From: Ptiloglossa arizonensis
Lineage: Eukaryota; Arthropoda; Insecta; Hymenoptera; Colletidae
Reading direction: 5' to 3'
DNA: 64,000 bases
NCBI RefSeq assembly: GCF_051014685.1
Contig: NW_027478911.1
Coordinates: forward strand, 310,001 to 374,000
Of the stretch, positions 49,755 to 62,690 are shown in pieces (the first letter of the stretch is position 1; every line of letters begins with the position of its first letter). Made by a program: the position numbers and the translations under genes. The notes beneath the pieces are model-generated. The model saw nothing but the letters and a program-made list of their open reading frames with translations, was not told the origin of the DNA and did not search any database.

Positions 49755-51154
49755 TATGCGTACTTTTCCCCTAGCCCGTTCTATTTATTCGCTTCGAGCA
49801 ACAGAACTGCGAAAATTTTGAGTTTTTCAAGCGTTCCTTACCTCCAAACTGCCGTATCTCGCGAACGGATTGACCAATCCGCACAATTTCTGTTGCATCT
49901 GAAAGTAGAAACTCGCCCGATTATAACACTATTCGTACTTTTCCCCTAGGCCGTTCTAGTTATTCGTTTCGAGCATCAGAACTGCGAAAATTTTGAGTTT
50001 CTCAAGCGTTTCTTACCTCCAAACTGCCATATCTCGCGAACGGATTGACCAATCCGCAAAATTTCTGTTGCATCTGAAAGTAGAAACTCGCCCGATTACA
50101 ACACTATGCGTACTTTTCCCCTAGGCCGTTCTAGTTATTCGTTTCGAGCAACAGAACTGCGAAAATTTTGAGTTTTTCAAGCGTTGCTTACCTCCAAACT
50201 GCCGTATCTCGCGAACGGATTGACCAATCCGCAAAATTTCTGTTGCATCTGAAAGTAGAAACTCGCCCGATTACAACGGTATGCGTACTTTTCCCCTAGC
50301 CCGTTCTATTTATTCGTTTCGAGCAACAGAACTGCGAAAATTTTGAATTTTTCAAGCGTTGCCTACCTCCAAACTGCCATATCTCGCGAACGGATTGACC
50401 AATCCGCAAAATTTCTGTTGCATCTGAAAGTAGAAACTCGCCCGATTACAACACTGTGCGTACTTTTCCCCTAGGCCGTTCTAGTTATTCGTTTCGAGCA
50501 TCAGAACTGCGAAAATTTTGAGTTTCTCAAGCGTTTCATACTTCCAAACTGCCATATCTCGCGAACGGATTGACCAATCCGCAAAATTTCTGTTGCATCT
50601 GAAAGTAGAAACTCGCCCGATTACAAAGGTGTGCGTACTTTTCCCCTAGGCCGTTATTGTTATTTGTTTCGAGCATCAGAACCGCGAAAATTTTGAGTTT
50701 CTCAAGCGTTTCTTACCTCCAAACTGCCATATCTCGCGAACGGATTGACCAATCCGCAAAATTTCTGTTGCATCTGAAAGTAGAAACTCGCCCGATTACA
50801 ACGGTATGCGTACTTTTCCCCTAGGCCGCCCTAGTTATTCGTTTCGAGCATCAGAACTGCAAAAATTTTGAGTTTCTCAAGCGTTTCTTACTTCCAAACT
50901 GCCATATCTCGCGAACGGATTGACCAATCCGCAAAATTTCTGTTGCATCTGAAAGTAGAAACTCGCACGATTACAACGGTGTGCGTACTTTTCCCCTAGG
51001 CCGTTCTAGTTATTCGTTTCGAGCATCAGAACTGCGAAAATTTTGAGTTTCTCAAGCGTTTCTTACCTCCAAACTGCCATATCTCGCGAACGGATTGACC
51101 AATCCGCAAAATTTCTGTTGCATCTGAAAGTAGAAACTCGCCCGATTACAACAC
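49755..51154 (+). repeat. 8-monomer HOR unit, copy 2 (1,400 bp)
   Basis: Tandem copy of 48,355-49,754 at exactly 1,400 bp; GTTCCTTACC lies at about 49,834. The join reads ACACTATGCG followed by TAGCCCG, a combination not used elsewhere in these blocks, as expected for a crossover between unit types. A private change is CGTTTCATACTTCC near 50,533. Confidence 0.9.
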
Positions 51155-54013
51155 TATGCGTACTTTTCCCCTAGGCCGTTCTAGTTATTCGTTTCGAGCA
51201 ACAGAACTGCGAAAATTTTGAGTTTTTCAAGCGTTGCTTACCTCCAAACTGCCGTATCTCACGAACGGATTGACCAATCCGCAAAATTTCTATTGCATCT
51301 GAAAGTAGAAACTCGCCCGATTACAACGGTATGCGTACTTTTCCCCTAGCCCGTTCTATTTATTCGCTTCGAGCAACAGAACTGCGAAAATTTTGAGTTT
51401 TTCAAGCGTTGCCTACCTCCAAACTGCCATATCTCGCGAACGGATTGACCAATCCGCAAAATTTCTGTTGCATCTGAAAGTAGAAACTCGCCCGATTACA
51501 ACGGTGTGCGTACTTTTCCCCTAGGCCGTTCTAGTTATGCTTGTCGAGCATCAGAACTGCGAAAATTTTGAGTTTCTCAAGCGTTTCTTACTTCCAAACT
51601 GCCATATCTCGCGAACGGATTGACCAATCCGCAAAATTTCTGTTGCATCTGAAGGAAGAAACTCGCCCGATTACAACGGTATGCGTACTTTTCCCCTAGG
51701 CCGTTCTAGTTATTCGTTTCGAGCATCAGAACTGCGAAAATTTTGAGTTTCTCAAGCGTTTCTCACCTACAAACTGCCACATCTCGCGAACGGATTGTCC
51801 AATCCGCAAAATTTCTGATGCATCTGAAAGTAGAAACTCGCCCGATTACAACTGTATGCGTACTTTTCCCCTAGGCCGTTCTAGTTATTCGTTTCGAGCA
51901 TCAGAACTGCGAAAATTTTGAGTTTCTCAAGCGTTTCTTACCTCCAAACTGCCATATCTCGCGAACGGATTGACCAATCTGCAAAATTTCTGTTGCATCT
52001 GAAAGTAGAAACTCGCCCGATTACAACACTATGCGTACTTTTCCCCTAGGCCGTTCTAGTTATTCGTTTCGAGCATCAGAACTGCGAAAATTTTGAGTTT
52101 CTCAAGCGTTTCTTACTTCCAAACTGCCATATCTCGCGAACGGATTGACCAATCCGCAAAATTTCTGTTGCATCTGAACGTAGAAACTCGCCCGATTACA
52201 ACGGTATGCGTACTTTTCCCCTAGGCCGTTCTAGTTATTCGTTTCGAGCATCAGAACTGCGAAAATTTTGAGTTTCTCAAGCGTTTCTCACCTACAAACT
52301 GCCACATCTCGCGAACGGATTGTCCAATCCGCAAAATTTCTGATGCATCTGAAAGTAGAAACTCGCCCGATTACAACTGTATGCGTACTTTTCCCCTAGC
52401 CCGTTCTAGTTATTCGTTTCGAGCAACAGAACTGCGAAAATTTTGAGTTTCTCAAGCGTTGCTTACCTCCAAACTGCCATATCTCGCGAACGGATTGACC
52501 AATCCGCAAAATTTCAGTTGCATCTGAAAGCAGAACCTCGCCCGATTACAACGGTGTGCGTACTTTTCCCCTAGGCCGTTCTAGTTATTCGTTTCGAGCA
52601 TCAGAACTGCGAAAATTTTGAGTTTCTCAAGCGTTTCTTACATCCAAACTGCCATATCTCGCGAACTGATTTACCAATCCGCAAAATTTCTGTTGCATCT
52701 GAAAGTAGAAACTCGCCCGATTACAACGGTATGCGTACTTTTCCACTAGCCCCTTCTATTTATTCGCTTCGAGCAACTGAACTGCGAAAATTTTGAGTTT
52801 TTCAAGCGTTGCCTACCACCAAACTGCCATATCTCGCGAACGGATTGACCAATCCGCAAAATTTCTGTTGCATCTGAAAGTAGAAACTCGCCCGATTACA
52901 ACGGTGTGCGTACTTTTCCCCTAGGCCGTTCTTGTTATGCTTGTCGAGCATCAGAACTGCGAAAATTTTGAGTTTCTCAAGCGTTTCTTACTTCCAAACT
53001 GCCATATCTCGCGAACGGATTGACCAACCCGCAAAATTTCTGTTGCATCTGAAAGTAGAAACTCGCCCGATTACAACACTATGCGTACTTTTCCCCTAGG
53101 CCGTTCTAGTTATTCGTTTCGAGCATCAGAACTGCGAAAATTTTGAGTTTCTCAAGCGTTTCTTACTTCCAAACTGCCATATCTCGCGAACGGATTGACC
53201 AATCCGCAAAATTTCTGTTGCATCTGAAGGTAGAAACTCGCCCGATTACAACGGTATGCGTACTTTTCCCCTAGGCCGTTCTAGTTATTCGTTTCGAGCA
53301 TCAGAACTGCGAAAATTTTGAGTTTCTCAAGCGTTTCTCACCTACAAACTGCCACATCTCGCGAACGGATTGTCCAATCCGCAAAATTTCTGATGCATCT
53401 GAAAGTAGAAACTCGCCCGATTACAACTGTATGCGTACTTTTCCCCTAGCCCGTTCTAGTTATTCGTTTCGAGCAACAGAACTGCGAAAATTTTGAGTTA
53501 CTCAAGCGTTTCTTACTTCCAAACTGCCATATCTCGCGAACGGATTGACCAATCCGCACAATTTCTGTTGCATCTGAAAGTAGAAACTCGCCCGATTATA
53601 ACACTATTCGTACTTTTCCCCTAGGCCGTTCTAGTTATTCGTTTCGAGCATCAGAACTGCGAAAATTTTGAGTTTCTCAAGCGTTTCTTACCTCCAAACT
53701 GCCATATCTCGCGAACGGATTGACCAATCCGCAAAATTTCTGTTGCATCTGAAAGTAGAAACTCGCCCGATTACAACACTATGCGTACTTTTCCCCTAGG
53801 CCGTTCTAGTTATTCGTTTCGAGCATCAGAACTGCGAAAATTTTGAGTTTCTCAAGCGTTTCTTACTTCCAAACTGCCATATCTCGCGAACGGATTGACC
53901 AACCCCAAAATTTCTGTTGCATCTGAAAGTAGAAACTCGCCCGATTACAACACTATGCGTACTTTTCCCCTAGGCCGTTCTAGTTATTCGTTTCGAGCAT
54001 CAGAACTGCGAAA

Positions 54014-57000
54014 ATTTTGAGTTTCTCAAGCGTTTCTTACCTCCAAACTGCCATAACTCGCGAACGGATTGACCAATCCGCAAAATTTCTGTTGCATCTG
54101 AAAGTAGAAACTCGCCCGATTACAACGGTATGCGTACTTTTCCCGTAGGCCGTTCTAGTTATTCGTTTCGAGCATCAGAACTGCGAAAATTTTGAGTTTC
54201 TCAAGCGTTTCTCACCTACAAACTGCCACATCTCGCGAACGGATTGTCCAATCCGCAAAATTTCTGATGCATCTGAAAGTAGAAACTCGCCCGATTACAA
54301 CGGTATGCGTACTTTTCCCCTAGGCCGCCCTAGTTATTCGTTTCGAGCATCAGAACTGCAAAAATTTTGAGTTTCTCAAGCGTTTCTTACTTCCAAACTG
54401 CCATATCTCGCGAACGGATTGACCAATCCGCAAAATTTCTGTTGCATCTGAAAGTAGAAACTCGCCCGATTACAACGGTGTGCGTACTTTTCCCCTAGGC
54501 CGTTATTGTTATTTGTTTCGAGCATCAGAACCGCGAAAATTTTGAGTTTCTCAAGCGTTTCTTACCTCCAAACTGCCATATCTCGCGAACGGATTGACCA
54601 ATCCGCAAAATTTCTGTTGCATCTGAAAGTAGAAACTCGCCCGATTACAACGGTATGCGTACTTTTCCCCTAGGCCGCCCTAGTTATTCGTTTCGAGCAT
54701 CAGAACTGCAAAAATTTTGAGTTTCTCAAGCGTTTCTTACTTCCAAACAGCCATATCTCGCGAACGGATTGACCAATCCGCAAAATTTCTGTTGCATCTG
54801 AAAGTAGAAACTCGCCCGATTACAACGGTGTGCGTACTTTTCCCCTAGGCCGTTATTGTTATTTGTTTCGAGCATCAGAACCGCGAAAATTTTGAGTTTC
54901 TCAAGCGTTTCTTACCTCCAAACTGCCATATCTCGCGAACGGATTGACCAATCCGCAAAATTTCTGTTGCATCTGAAAGTAGAAACTCGCCCGATTACAA
55001 CGGTATGCGTACTTTTCCCCTAGGCCGCCCTAGTTATTCGTTTCGAGCATCAGAACTGCAAAAATTTTGAGTTTCTCAAGCGTTTCTTACTTCCAAACTG
55101 CCATATCTCGCGAACGGATTGACCAATCCGCAAAATTTCTGTTGCATCTGAAAGTAGAAACTCGCCCGATTACAACGGTGTGCGTACTTTTCCCCTAGGC
55201 CGTTCTAGTTATTCGTTTCGAGCATCAGAACTGCGAAAATTTTGAGTTTCTCAAGCGTTTCTTACCTCCAAACTGCCATATCTCGCGAACGGATTGACCA
55301 ATCCGCAAAATTTCTGTTGCATCTGAAAGTAGAAACTCGCCCGATTACAACGGTGTGCGTACTTTTCCCCTAGGCCGTTCTAGTTATGCTTGTCGAGCAT
55401 CAGAACTGCGAAAATTTTGAGTTTCTCAAGCGTTTCTTACCTCCAAGCTGCCGTATCTCGCGAACGGATTGACCAATCCGCAAAATTTCTGTCGCATCTG
55501 AAAGTAGAAACTCGCCCGATTGAAACGGTATGCGTACTTTTCCCCTAGGCCGTTCTAGTTATTCGTTTCGAGCATCAGAACTGCGAAAATTTTGAGTTTC
55601 TCAAGCGAGTCTTACTTCCAAACTGCCATATCTCGCGAACGGATTGACCAATCCGCAAAATTTCTGTTGCATCTGAAGGTAGAAACTCGCCCGATTACAA
55701 CGGTATGCGTACTTTTCCCCTAGGCCGTTCTAGTTATTCGTTTCGAGCATCAGAACTGCGAAAATTTTGAGTTTCTCAATCGTTTCTCACCTACAAACTG
55801 CCACATCTCGCGAACGGATTGTCCAATCCGCAAAATTTCTGATGCATCTGAAAGTAGAAACTCGCCCGATTACAACTGTATGCGTACTTTTCCCCTAGCC
55901 CGTTCTAGTTATTCGTTTCGAGCAACAGAACTGCGAAAATTTTGAGTTTCTCAAGCGTTGCTTACCTCCAAACTGCCATATCTCGCGAACGGATTGACCA
56001 ATCCGCAAAATTTCTGTTGCATCTGAAAGTAGAAACTCGCCCGATTACAACGGTGTGCGTACTTTTCCCCTAGGCCGTTCTTGTTATTCGTTTCGAGCAT
56101 CAGAACCGCGAAAATTTTGAGTTTCTCAAGCGTTTCTTACATCCAAACTGCCATATGTCGCGAACGGATTGACCAATCCGCAAAATTTCTGTTGCATCTG
56201 AAAGTAGAAACTCGCCCGATTACAACGGTATGCGTACTTTTCCCCTAGGCCGTTCTAGTTATTCGTTTCGAGCATCAGAACTGCGAAAATTTTGAGTTTC
56301 TCAAGCATTTCTTACATCCAAACTGCCATATCTCGCGAACGGATTGACCAATCCGCAAAATTTCTGTTGCACCTGAAAGTAGAAACTCGCCCGATTACAA
56401 CGGTATGCGTACTTTTCCCCTAGGCCGTTCTAGTTATTCGTTTCGAGCATCAGAACTGTGAAAATTTTGAGTTTCTCAAGCGTTTCTTACTTCCAAACTG
56501 CCATATCTCGCGAACGGATTGACCAACCCGCAAAATTTCTGTTGCATCTGAAAGTAGAAACTCGCCCGATTACAACACTATGCGTACTTTTCCCCTAGGC
56601 CGTTCTAGTTATTCGTTTCGAGCATCAGAACTGCGAAAATTTTGAGTTTCTCAAGCGTTTCTTACTTCCAAACTGCCATATCTCGCGAACGGATTGACCA
56701 ATCCGCAAAATTTCTGTTGCATCTGAAGGTAGAAACTCGCCCGATTACAACGGTATGCGTACTTTTCCCCTAGGCCGTTCTAGTTATTCGTTTCGAGCAT
56801 CAGAACTGCGAAAATTTTGAGTTTCTCAAGCGTTTCTCACCTACAAACTGCCACATCTCGCGAACGGATTGTCCAATCCGCAAAATTTCTGATGCATCTG
56901 AAAGTAGAAACTCGCCCGATTACAACTGTATGCGTACTTTTCCCCTAGCCCGTTCTAGTTATTCGTTTCGAGCAACAGAACTGCGAAAATTTTGAGTTAC

Positions 57001-58390
57001 TCAAGCGTTTCTTACTTCCAAACTGCCATATCTCGCGAACGGATTGACCAATCCGCACAATTTCTGTTGCATCTGAAAGTAGAAACTCGCCCGATTATAA
57101 CACTATTCGTACTTTTCCCCTAGGCCGTTCTAGTTATTCGTTTCGAGCATCAGAACTGCGAAAATTTTGAGTTTCTCAAGCGTTTCTTACCTCCAAACTG
57201 CCATATCTCGCGAACGGATTGACCAATCCGCAAAATTTCTGTTGCATCTGAAAGTAGAAACTCGCCCGATTACAACACTATGCGTACTTTTCCCCTAGGC
57301 CGTTCTAGTTATTCGTTTCGAGCAACAGAACTGCGAAAATTTTGAGTTTTTCAAGCGTTGCTTACCTCCAAACTGCCGTATCTCGCGAACGGATTGACCA
57401 ATCCGCAAAATTTCTGTTGCATCTGAAAGTAGAAACTCGCCCGATTACAACGGTATGCGTACTTTTCCCCTAGCCCGTTCTATTTATTCGTTTCGAGCAA
57501 CAGAACTGCGAAAATTTTGAGTTTTTCAAGCGTTGCCTACCTCCAAACTGCCATATCTCGCGAACGGATTGACCAATCCGCAAAATTTCTGTTGCATCTG
57601 AAAGTAGAAACTCGCCCGATTACAACACTGTGCGTACTTTTTCCCTAGGCCGTTCTAGTTATTCGTTTCGAGCATCAGAACTGCGAAAATTTTGAGTTTC
57701 TCAAGCGTTTCTTACTTCCAAACTGCCATATCTCGCGAACGGATTGACCAACCCGCAAAATTTCTGTTGCATCTGAAAGTAGAAACTCGCCCGATTACAA
57801 CACTATGCGTACTTTTCCCCTAGGCCGTTCTAGTTATTCGTTTCGAGCATCAGAACTGCGAAAATTTTGAGTTTCTCAAGCGTTTCTTACCTCCAAACTG
57901 CCATAACTCGCGAACGGATTGACCAATCCGCAAAATTTCTGTTGCATCTGAAAGTAGAAACTCGCCCGATTACAACGGTATGCGTACTTTTCCCGTAGGC
58001 CGTTCTAGTTATTCGTTTCGAGCATCAGAACTGCGAAAATTTTGAGTTTCTCAAGCGTTTCTCACCTACAAACTGCCACATCTCGCGAACGGATTGTCCA
58101 ATCCGCAAAATTTCTGATGCATCTGAAAGTAGAAACTCGCCCGATTACAACGGTATGCGTACTTTTCCCCTAGGCCGCCCTAGTTATTCGTTTCGAGCAT
58201 CAGAACTGCAAAAATTTTGAGTTTCTCAAGCGTTTCTTACTTCCAAACTGCCATATCTCGCGAACGGATTGACCAATCCGCAAAATTTCTGTTGCATCTG
58301 AAAGTAGAAACTCGCCCGATTACAACGGTGTGCGTACTTTTCCCCTAGGCCGTTATTGTTATTTGTTTCGAGCATCAGAACCGCGAAAAT
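54014..58390 (+). repeat. Domain 6 proximal part: dimers, the trimer cassette and imported blocks
   Basis: Around 54,300-55,190 two unit types alternate (GGCCGCCCTAG with CTGCAAAAATTTTG, then GTTATTGTTATTTG with GAACCGCG), giving a 350-bp dimer for about 2.5 copies. The cassette GATTGAAACGG, GCGAGTCTTAC, TCAATCGTTTCTCAC follows at 55,520-55,920, as in domain 1. The part 56,470-57,280 repeats 46,870-47,680, including the rare GAGTTACTCAAG at 56,995 (47,375 and 53,497 earlier). The CCATAACTCG unit at 54,052 recurs 3,850 bp (22 units) later at 57,902. Confidence 0.82.
54290..56150 (+). repeat. Block repeated at 59,715-61,575 (31-unit shift)
   Basis: About 10.6 units recur at an offset of exactly 5,425 bp. 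Anchors: CCAAACAGCC at 54,744 and 60,169, CCAAGCTGCCGTATC at 55,443 and 60,868, GATTGAAACGG, GCGAGTCTTAC and TCAATCGTTTCTCAC. The copies differ at CTGCACAAATTTTG near 60,133 and TACTCTTCCCC near 60,611, and part after about 56,150, where ACGGTATG faces ACACTATG. Confidence 0.88.
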
Positions 58391-61300
58391 TTTGAGTTTC
58401 TCAAGCGTTTCTTACCTCCAAACTGCCATATCTCGCGAACGGATTGACCAATCCGCAAAATTTCTGTTGCATCTGAAAGTAGAAACTCGCCCGATTACAA
58501 CGGTGTGCGTACTTTTCCCCTAGGCCGTTATTGTTATTTGTTTCGAGCATCAGAACCGCGAAAATTTTGAGTTTCTCAAGCGTTTCTTACCTCCAAACTG
58601 CCATATCTCGCGAACGGATTGACCAATCCGCAAAATTTCTGTTGCATCTGAAAGTAGAAACTCGCCCGATTACAACGGTATGTGTACTTTTCCCCTAGGC
58701 CGCCCTAGTTATTCGTTTCGAGCATCAGAACTGCAAAAATTTTGAGTTTCTCAAGCGTTTCTTACTTCCAAACTGCCATATCTCGCGAACGGATTGACCA
58801 ATCCGCAAAATTTCTGTTGCATCTGAAAGTAGAAACTCGCCCGATTACAACGGTGTGCGTACTTTTCCCCTAGGCCGTTCTAGTTATTCGTTTCGAGCAT
58901 CAGAACTGCGAAAATTTTGAGTTTCTCAAGCGTTTCTTACCTCCAAACTGCCATATCTCGCGAACGGATTGACCAATCCGCAAAATTTCTGTTGCATCTG
59001 AAAGTAGAAACTCGCCCGATTACAACGGTGTGCGTACTTTTCCCCTAGGCCGTTCTAGTTATGCTTGTCGAGCATCAGAACTGCGAAAATTTTGAGTTTC
59101 TCAAGCGTTTCTTACCTCCAAGCTGCCGTATCTCGCGAACGGATTGACCAATCCGCAAAATTTCTGTCGCATCTGAAAGTAGAAACTCGCCCGATTACAA
59201 CGGTATGGGTACTTTTCCCCTAGGCCGTTCTAGTTATTCGTTTCGAGCATCAGAACTGCGAAAATTTTGAGTTTCTCAATCGTTTCTCACCTACAAACTG
59301 CCACATCTCGCGAACGGATTGTCCAATCCGCAAAATTTCTGATGCATCTGAAAGTAGAAACTCGCCCGATTACAACTGTATGCGTACTTTTCCCCTAGCC
59401 CGTTCTAGTTATTCGTTTCGAGCAACAGAACTGCGAAAATTTTGAGTTTCTCAAGCGTTGCTTACCTCCAAACTGCCATATCTCGCGAACGGATTGACCA
59501 ATCCTCAAAATTTCTGTTGCATCTGAAAGTAGAAACTCGCCCGATTACAACGGTGTGCGTACTTTTCCCCTAGGCCGTTCTTGTTATTCGTTTCGAGCAT
59601 CAGAACCGCGAAAATTTTGAGTTTCTCAAGCGTTTCTTACATCCAAACTGCCATATGTCGCGAACGGATTGACCAATCCGCAAAATTTCTGTTGCATCTG
59701 AAAGTAGAAACTCGCCCGATTACAACGGTATGCGTACTTTTCCCCTAGGCCGCCCTAGTTATTCGTTTCGAGCATCAGAACTGCAAAAATTTTGAGTTTC
59801 TCAAGCGTTTCTTACTTCCAAACTGCCATATCTCGCGAACGGATTGACCAATCCGCAAAATTTCTGTTGCATCTGAAAGTAGAAACTCGCCCGATTACAA
59901 CGGTGTGCGTACTTTTCCCCTAGGCCGTTATTGTTATTTGTTTCGAGCATCAGAACCGCGAAAATTTTGAGTTTCTCAAGCGTTTCTTACCTCCAAACTG
60001 CCATATCTCGCGAACGGATTGACCAATCCGCAAAATTTCTGTTGCATCTGAAAGTAGAAACTCGCCCGATTACAACGGTATGCGTACTTTTCCCCTAGGC
60101 CGCCCTAGTTATTCGTTTCGAGCATCAGAACTGCACAAATTTTGAGTTTCTCAAGCGTTTCTTACTTCCAAACAGCCATATCTCGCGAACGGATTGACCA
60201 ATCCGCAAAATTTCTGTTGCATCTGAAAGTAGAAACTCGCCCGATTACAACGGTGTGCGTACTTTTCCCCTAGGCCGTTATTGTTATTTGTTTCGAGCAT
60301 CAGAACCGCGAAAATTTTGAGTTTCTCAAGCGTTTCTTACCTCCAAACTGCCATATCTCGCGAACGGATTGACCAATCCGCAAAATTTCTGTTGCATCTG
60401 AAAGTAGAAACTCGCCCGATTACAACGGTATGCGTACTTTTCCCCTAGGCCGCCCTAGTTATTCGTTTCGAGCATCAGAACTGCAAAAATTTTGAGTTTC
60501 TCAAGCGTTTCTTACTTCCAAACTGCCATATCTCGCGAACGGATTGACCAATCCGCAAAATTTCTGTTGCATCTGAAAGTAGAAACTCGCCCGATTACAA
60601 CGGTGTGCGTACTCTTCCCCTAGGCCGTTCTAGTTATTCGTTTCGAGCATCAGAACTGCGAAAATTTTGAGTTTCTCAAGCGTTTCTTACCTCCAAACTG
60701 CCATATCTCGCGAACGGATTGACCAATCCGCAAAATTTCTGTTGCATCTGAAAGTAGAAACTCGCCCGATTACAACGGTGTGCGTACTTTTCCCCTAGGC
60801 CGTTCTAGTTATGCTTGTCGAGCATCAGAACTGCGAAAATTTTGAGTTTCTCAAGCGTTTCTTACCTCCAAGCTGCCGTATCTCGCGAACGGATTGACCA
60901 ATCCGCAAAATTTCTGTCGCATCTGAAAGTAGAAACTCGCCCGATTGAAACGGTATGCGTACTTTTCCCCTAGGCCGTTCTAGTTATTCGTTTCGAGCAT
61001 CAGAACTGCGAAAATTTTGAGTTTCTCAAGCGAGTCTTACTTCCAAACTGCCATATCTCGCGAACGGATTGACCAATCCGCAAAATTTCTGTTGCATCTG
61101 AAGGTAGAAACTCGCCCGATTACAACGGTATGCGTACTTTTCCCCTAGGCCGTTCTAGTTATTCGTTTCGAGCATCAGAACTGCGAAAATTTTGAGTTTC
61201 TCAATCGTTTCTCACCTACAAACTGCCACATCTCGCGAACGGATTGTCCAATCCGCAAAATTTCTGATGCATCTGAAAGTAGAAACTCGCCCGATTACAA

Positions 61301-62690
61301 CTGTATGCGTACTTTTCCCCTAGCCCGTTCTAGTTATTCGTTTCGAGCAACAGAACTGCGAAAATTTTGAGTTTCTCAAGCGTTGCTTACCTCCAAACTG
61401 CCATATCTCGCGAACGGATTGACCAATCCGCAAAATTTCTGTTGCATCTGAAAGTAGAAACTCGCCCGATTACAACGGTGTGCGTACTTTTCCCCTAGGC
61501 CGTTCTTGTTATTCGTTTCGAGCATCAGAACCGCGAAAATTTTGAGTTTCTCAAGCGTTTCTTACATCCAAACTGCCATATCTCGCGAACGGATTGACCA
61601 ATCCGCAAAATTTCTGTTGCATCTGAAAGTAGAAACTCGCCCGATTACAACACTATGCGTACTTTTCCCCTAGGCCGTTCTAGTTATTCGTTTCGAGCAA
61701 CAGAACTGCGAAAATTTTGAGTTTTTCAAGCGTTGCTTACCTCCAAACTGCCGTATCTCACGAACGGATTGACCAATCCGCAAAATTTCTGTTGCATCTG
61801 AAAGTAGAAACTCGCCCGATTACAACGGTATGCGTACTTTTCCCCTAGGCCGCCCTAGTTATTCGTTTGGAGCATCAGAACTGCAAAAATTTTGAGTTTC
61901 TCAAGCGTTTCTTACTTCCAAACAGCCATATCTCGCGAACGGATTGACCAATCCGCAAAATTTCTGTTGCATCTGAAAGTAGAAACTCGCCCGATTACAA
62001 CGGTATGCGTACTTTTCCCCTAGGCCGCCCTAGTTATTCGTTTCGAGCATCAGAACTGCAAAAATTTTGAGTTTCTCAAGCGTTTCTCACCTACAAACTG
62101 CCACATCTCGCGAACGGATTGTCCAATCCGCAAAATTTCTGATGCATCTGAAAGTAGAAACTCGCCCGATTACAACGGTATGCGTACTTTTCCCCTAGGC
62201 CGCCCTAGTTATTCGTTTCGAGCATCAGAACTGCAAAAATTTTGAGTTTCTCAAGCGTTTCTTACTTCCAAACTGCCATATCTCGCGAACGGATTGACCA
62301 ATCCGCAAAATTTCTGTTGCATCTGAAAGTAGAAACTCGCCCGATTACAACGGTGTGCGTACTTTTCCCCTAGGCCGTTATTGTTATTTGTTTCGAGCAT
62401 CAGAACCGCGAAAATTTTGAGTTTCTCAAGCGTTTCTTACCTCCAAACTGCCATATCTCGCGAACGGATTGACCAATCCGCAAAATTTCTGTTGCATCTG
62501 AAAGTAGAAACTCGCCCGATTACAACGGTATGCGTACTTTTCCCCTAGGCCGCCCTAGTTATTCGTTTCGAGCATCAGAACTGCAAAAATTTTGAGTTTC
62601 TCAAGCGTTTCTTACTTCCAAACAGCCATATCTCGCGAACGGATTGACCAATCCGCAAAATTTCTGTTGCATCTGAAAGTAGAAACTCGC
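58391..62690 (+). repeat. Domain 6 distal part
   Basis: About 24.6 units assembled from the same pieces: the dimer pair at 58,391-58,860 and 59,740-60,600, CCAAGCTGCC at 59,118 and 60,868 (10 units apart), the trimer cassette again at 60,945-61,350, and dimer-type units with GGCCGCCCTAG and CCAAACAGCC at 61,840-62,640. One substitution, TTCGTTTGGAGC near 61,867, is private. All units are in register; I saw no indel between 53,901 and 63,006. Confidence 0.82.

Larger units (their letters stand above)
47890..54013 (+). repeat. 30-monomer block, tandem copy 2, remodelled (6,124 bp)
   Basis: Offsets to copy 1 step through 5,249 (to about 49,750), 6,649 (after an inserted 8-mer duplication, +1,400) and 6,124 (after absence of three units, -525). 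Anchors: GCAACGGAACTG at 42,800/48,049, TGAAGGAAGA at 45,001/51,650, TGAACGTAGA at 46,051/52,175, ACTAGCCCCTTC near 46,621/52,745, and the shared one-base deletion CCAACCCCAAAA at about 47,776/53,900. The total 5,249 + 1,400 - 525 equals the observed length exactly. Confidence 0.88.
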
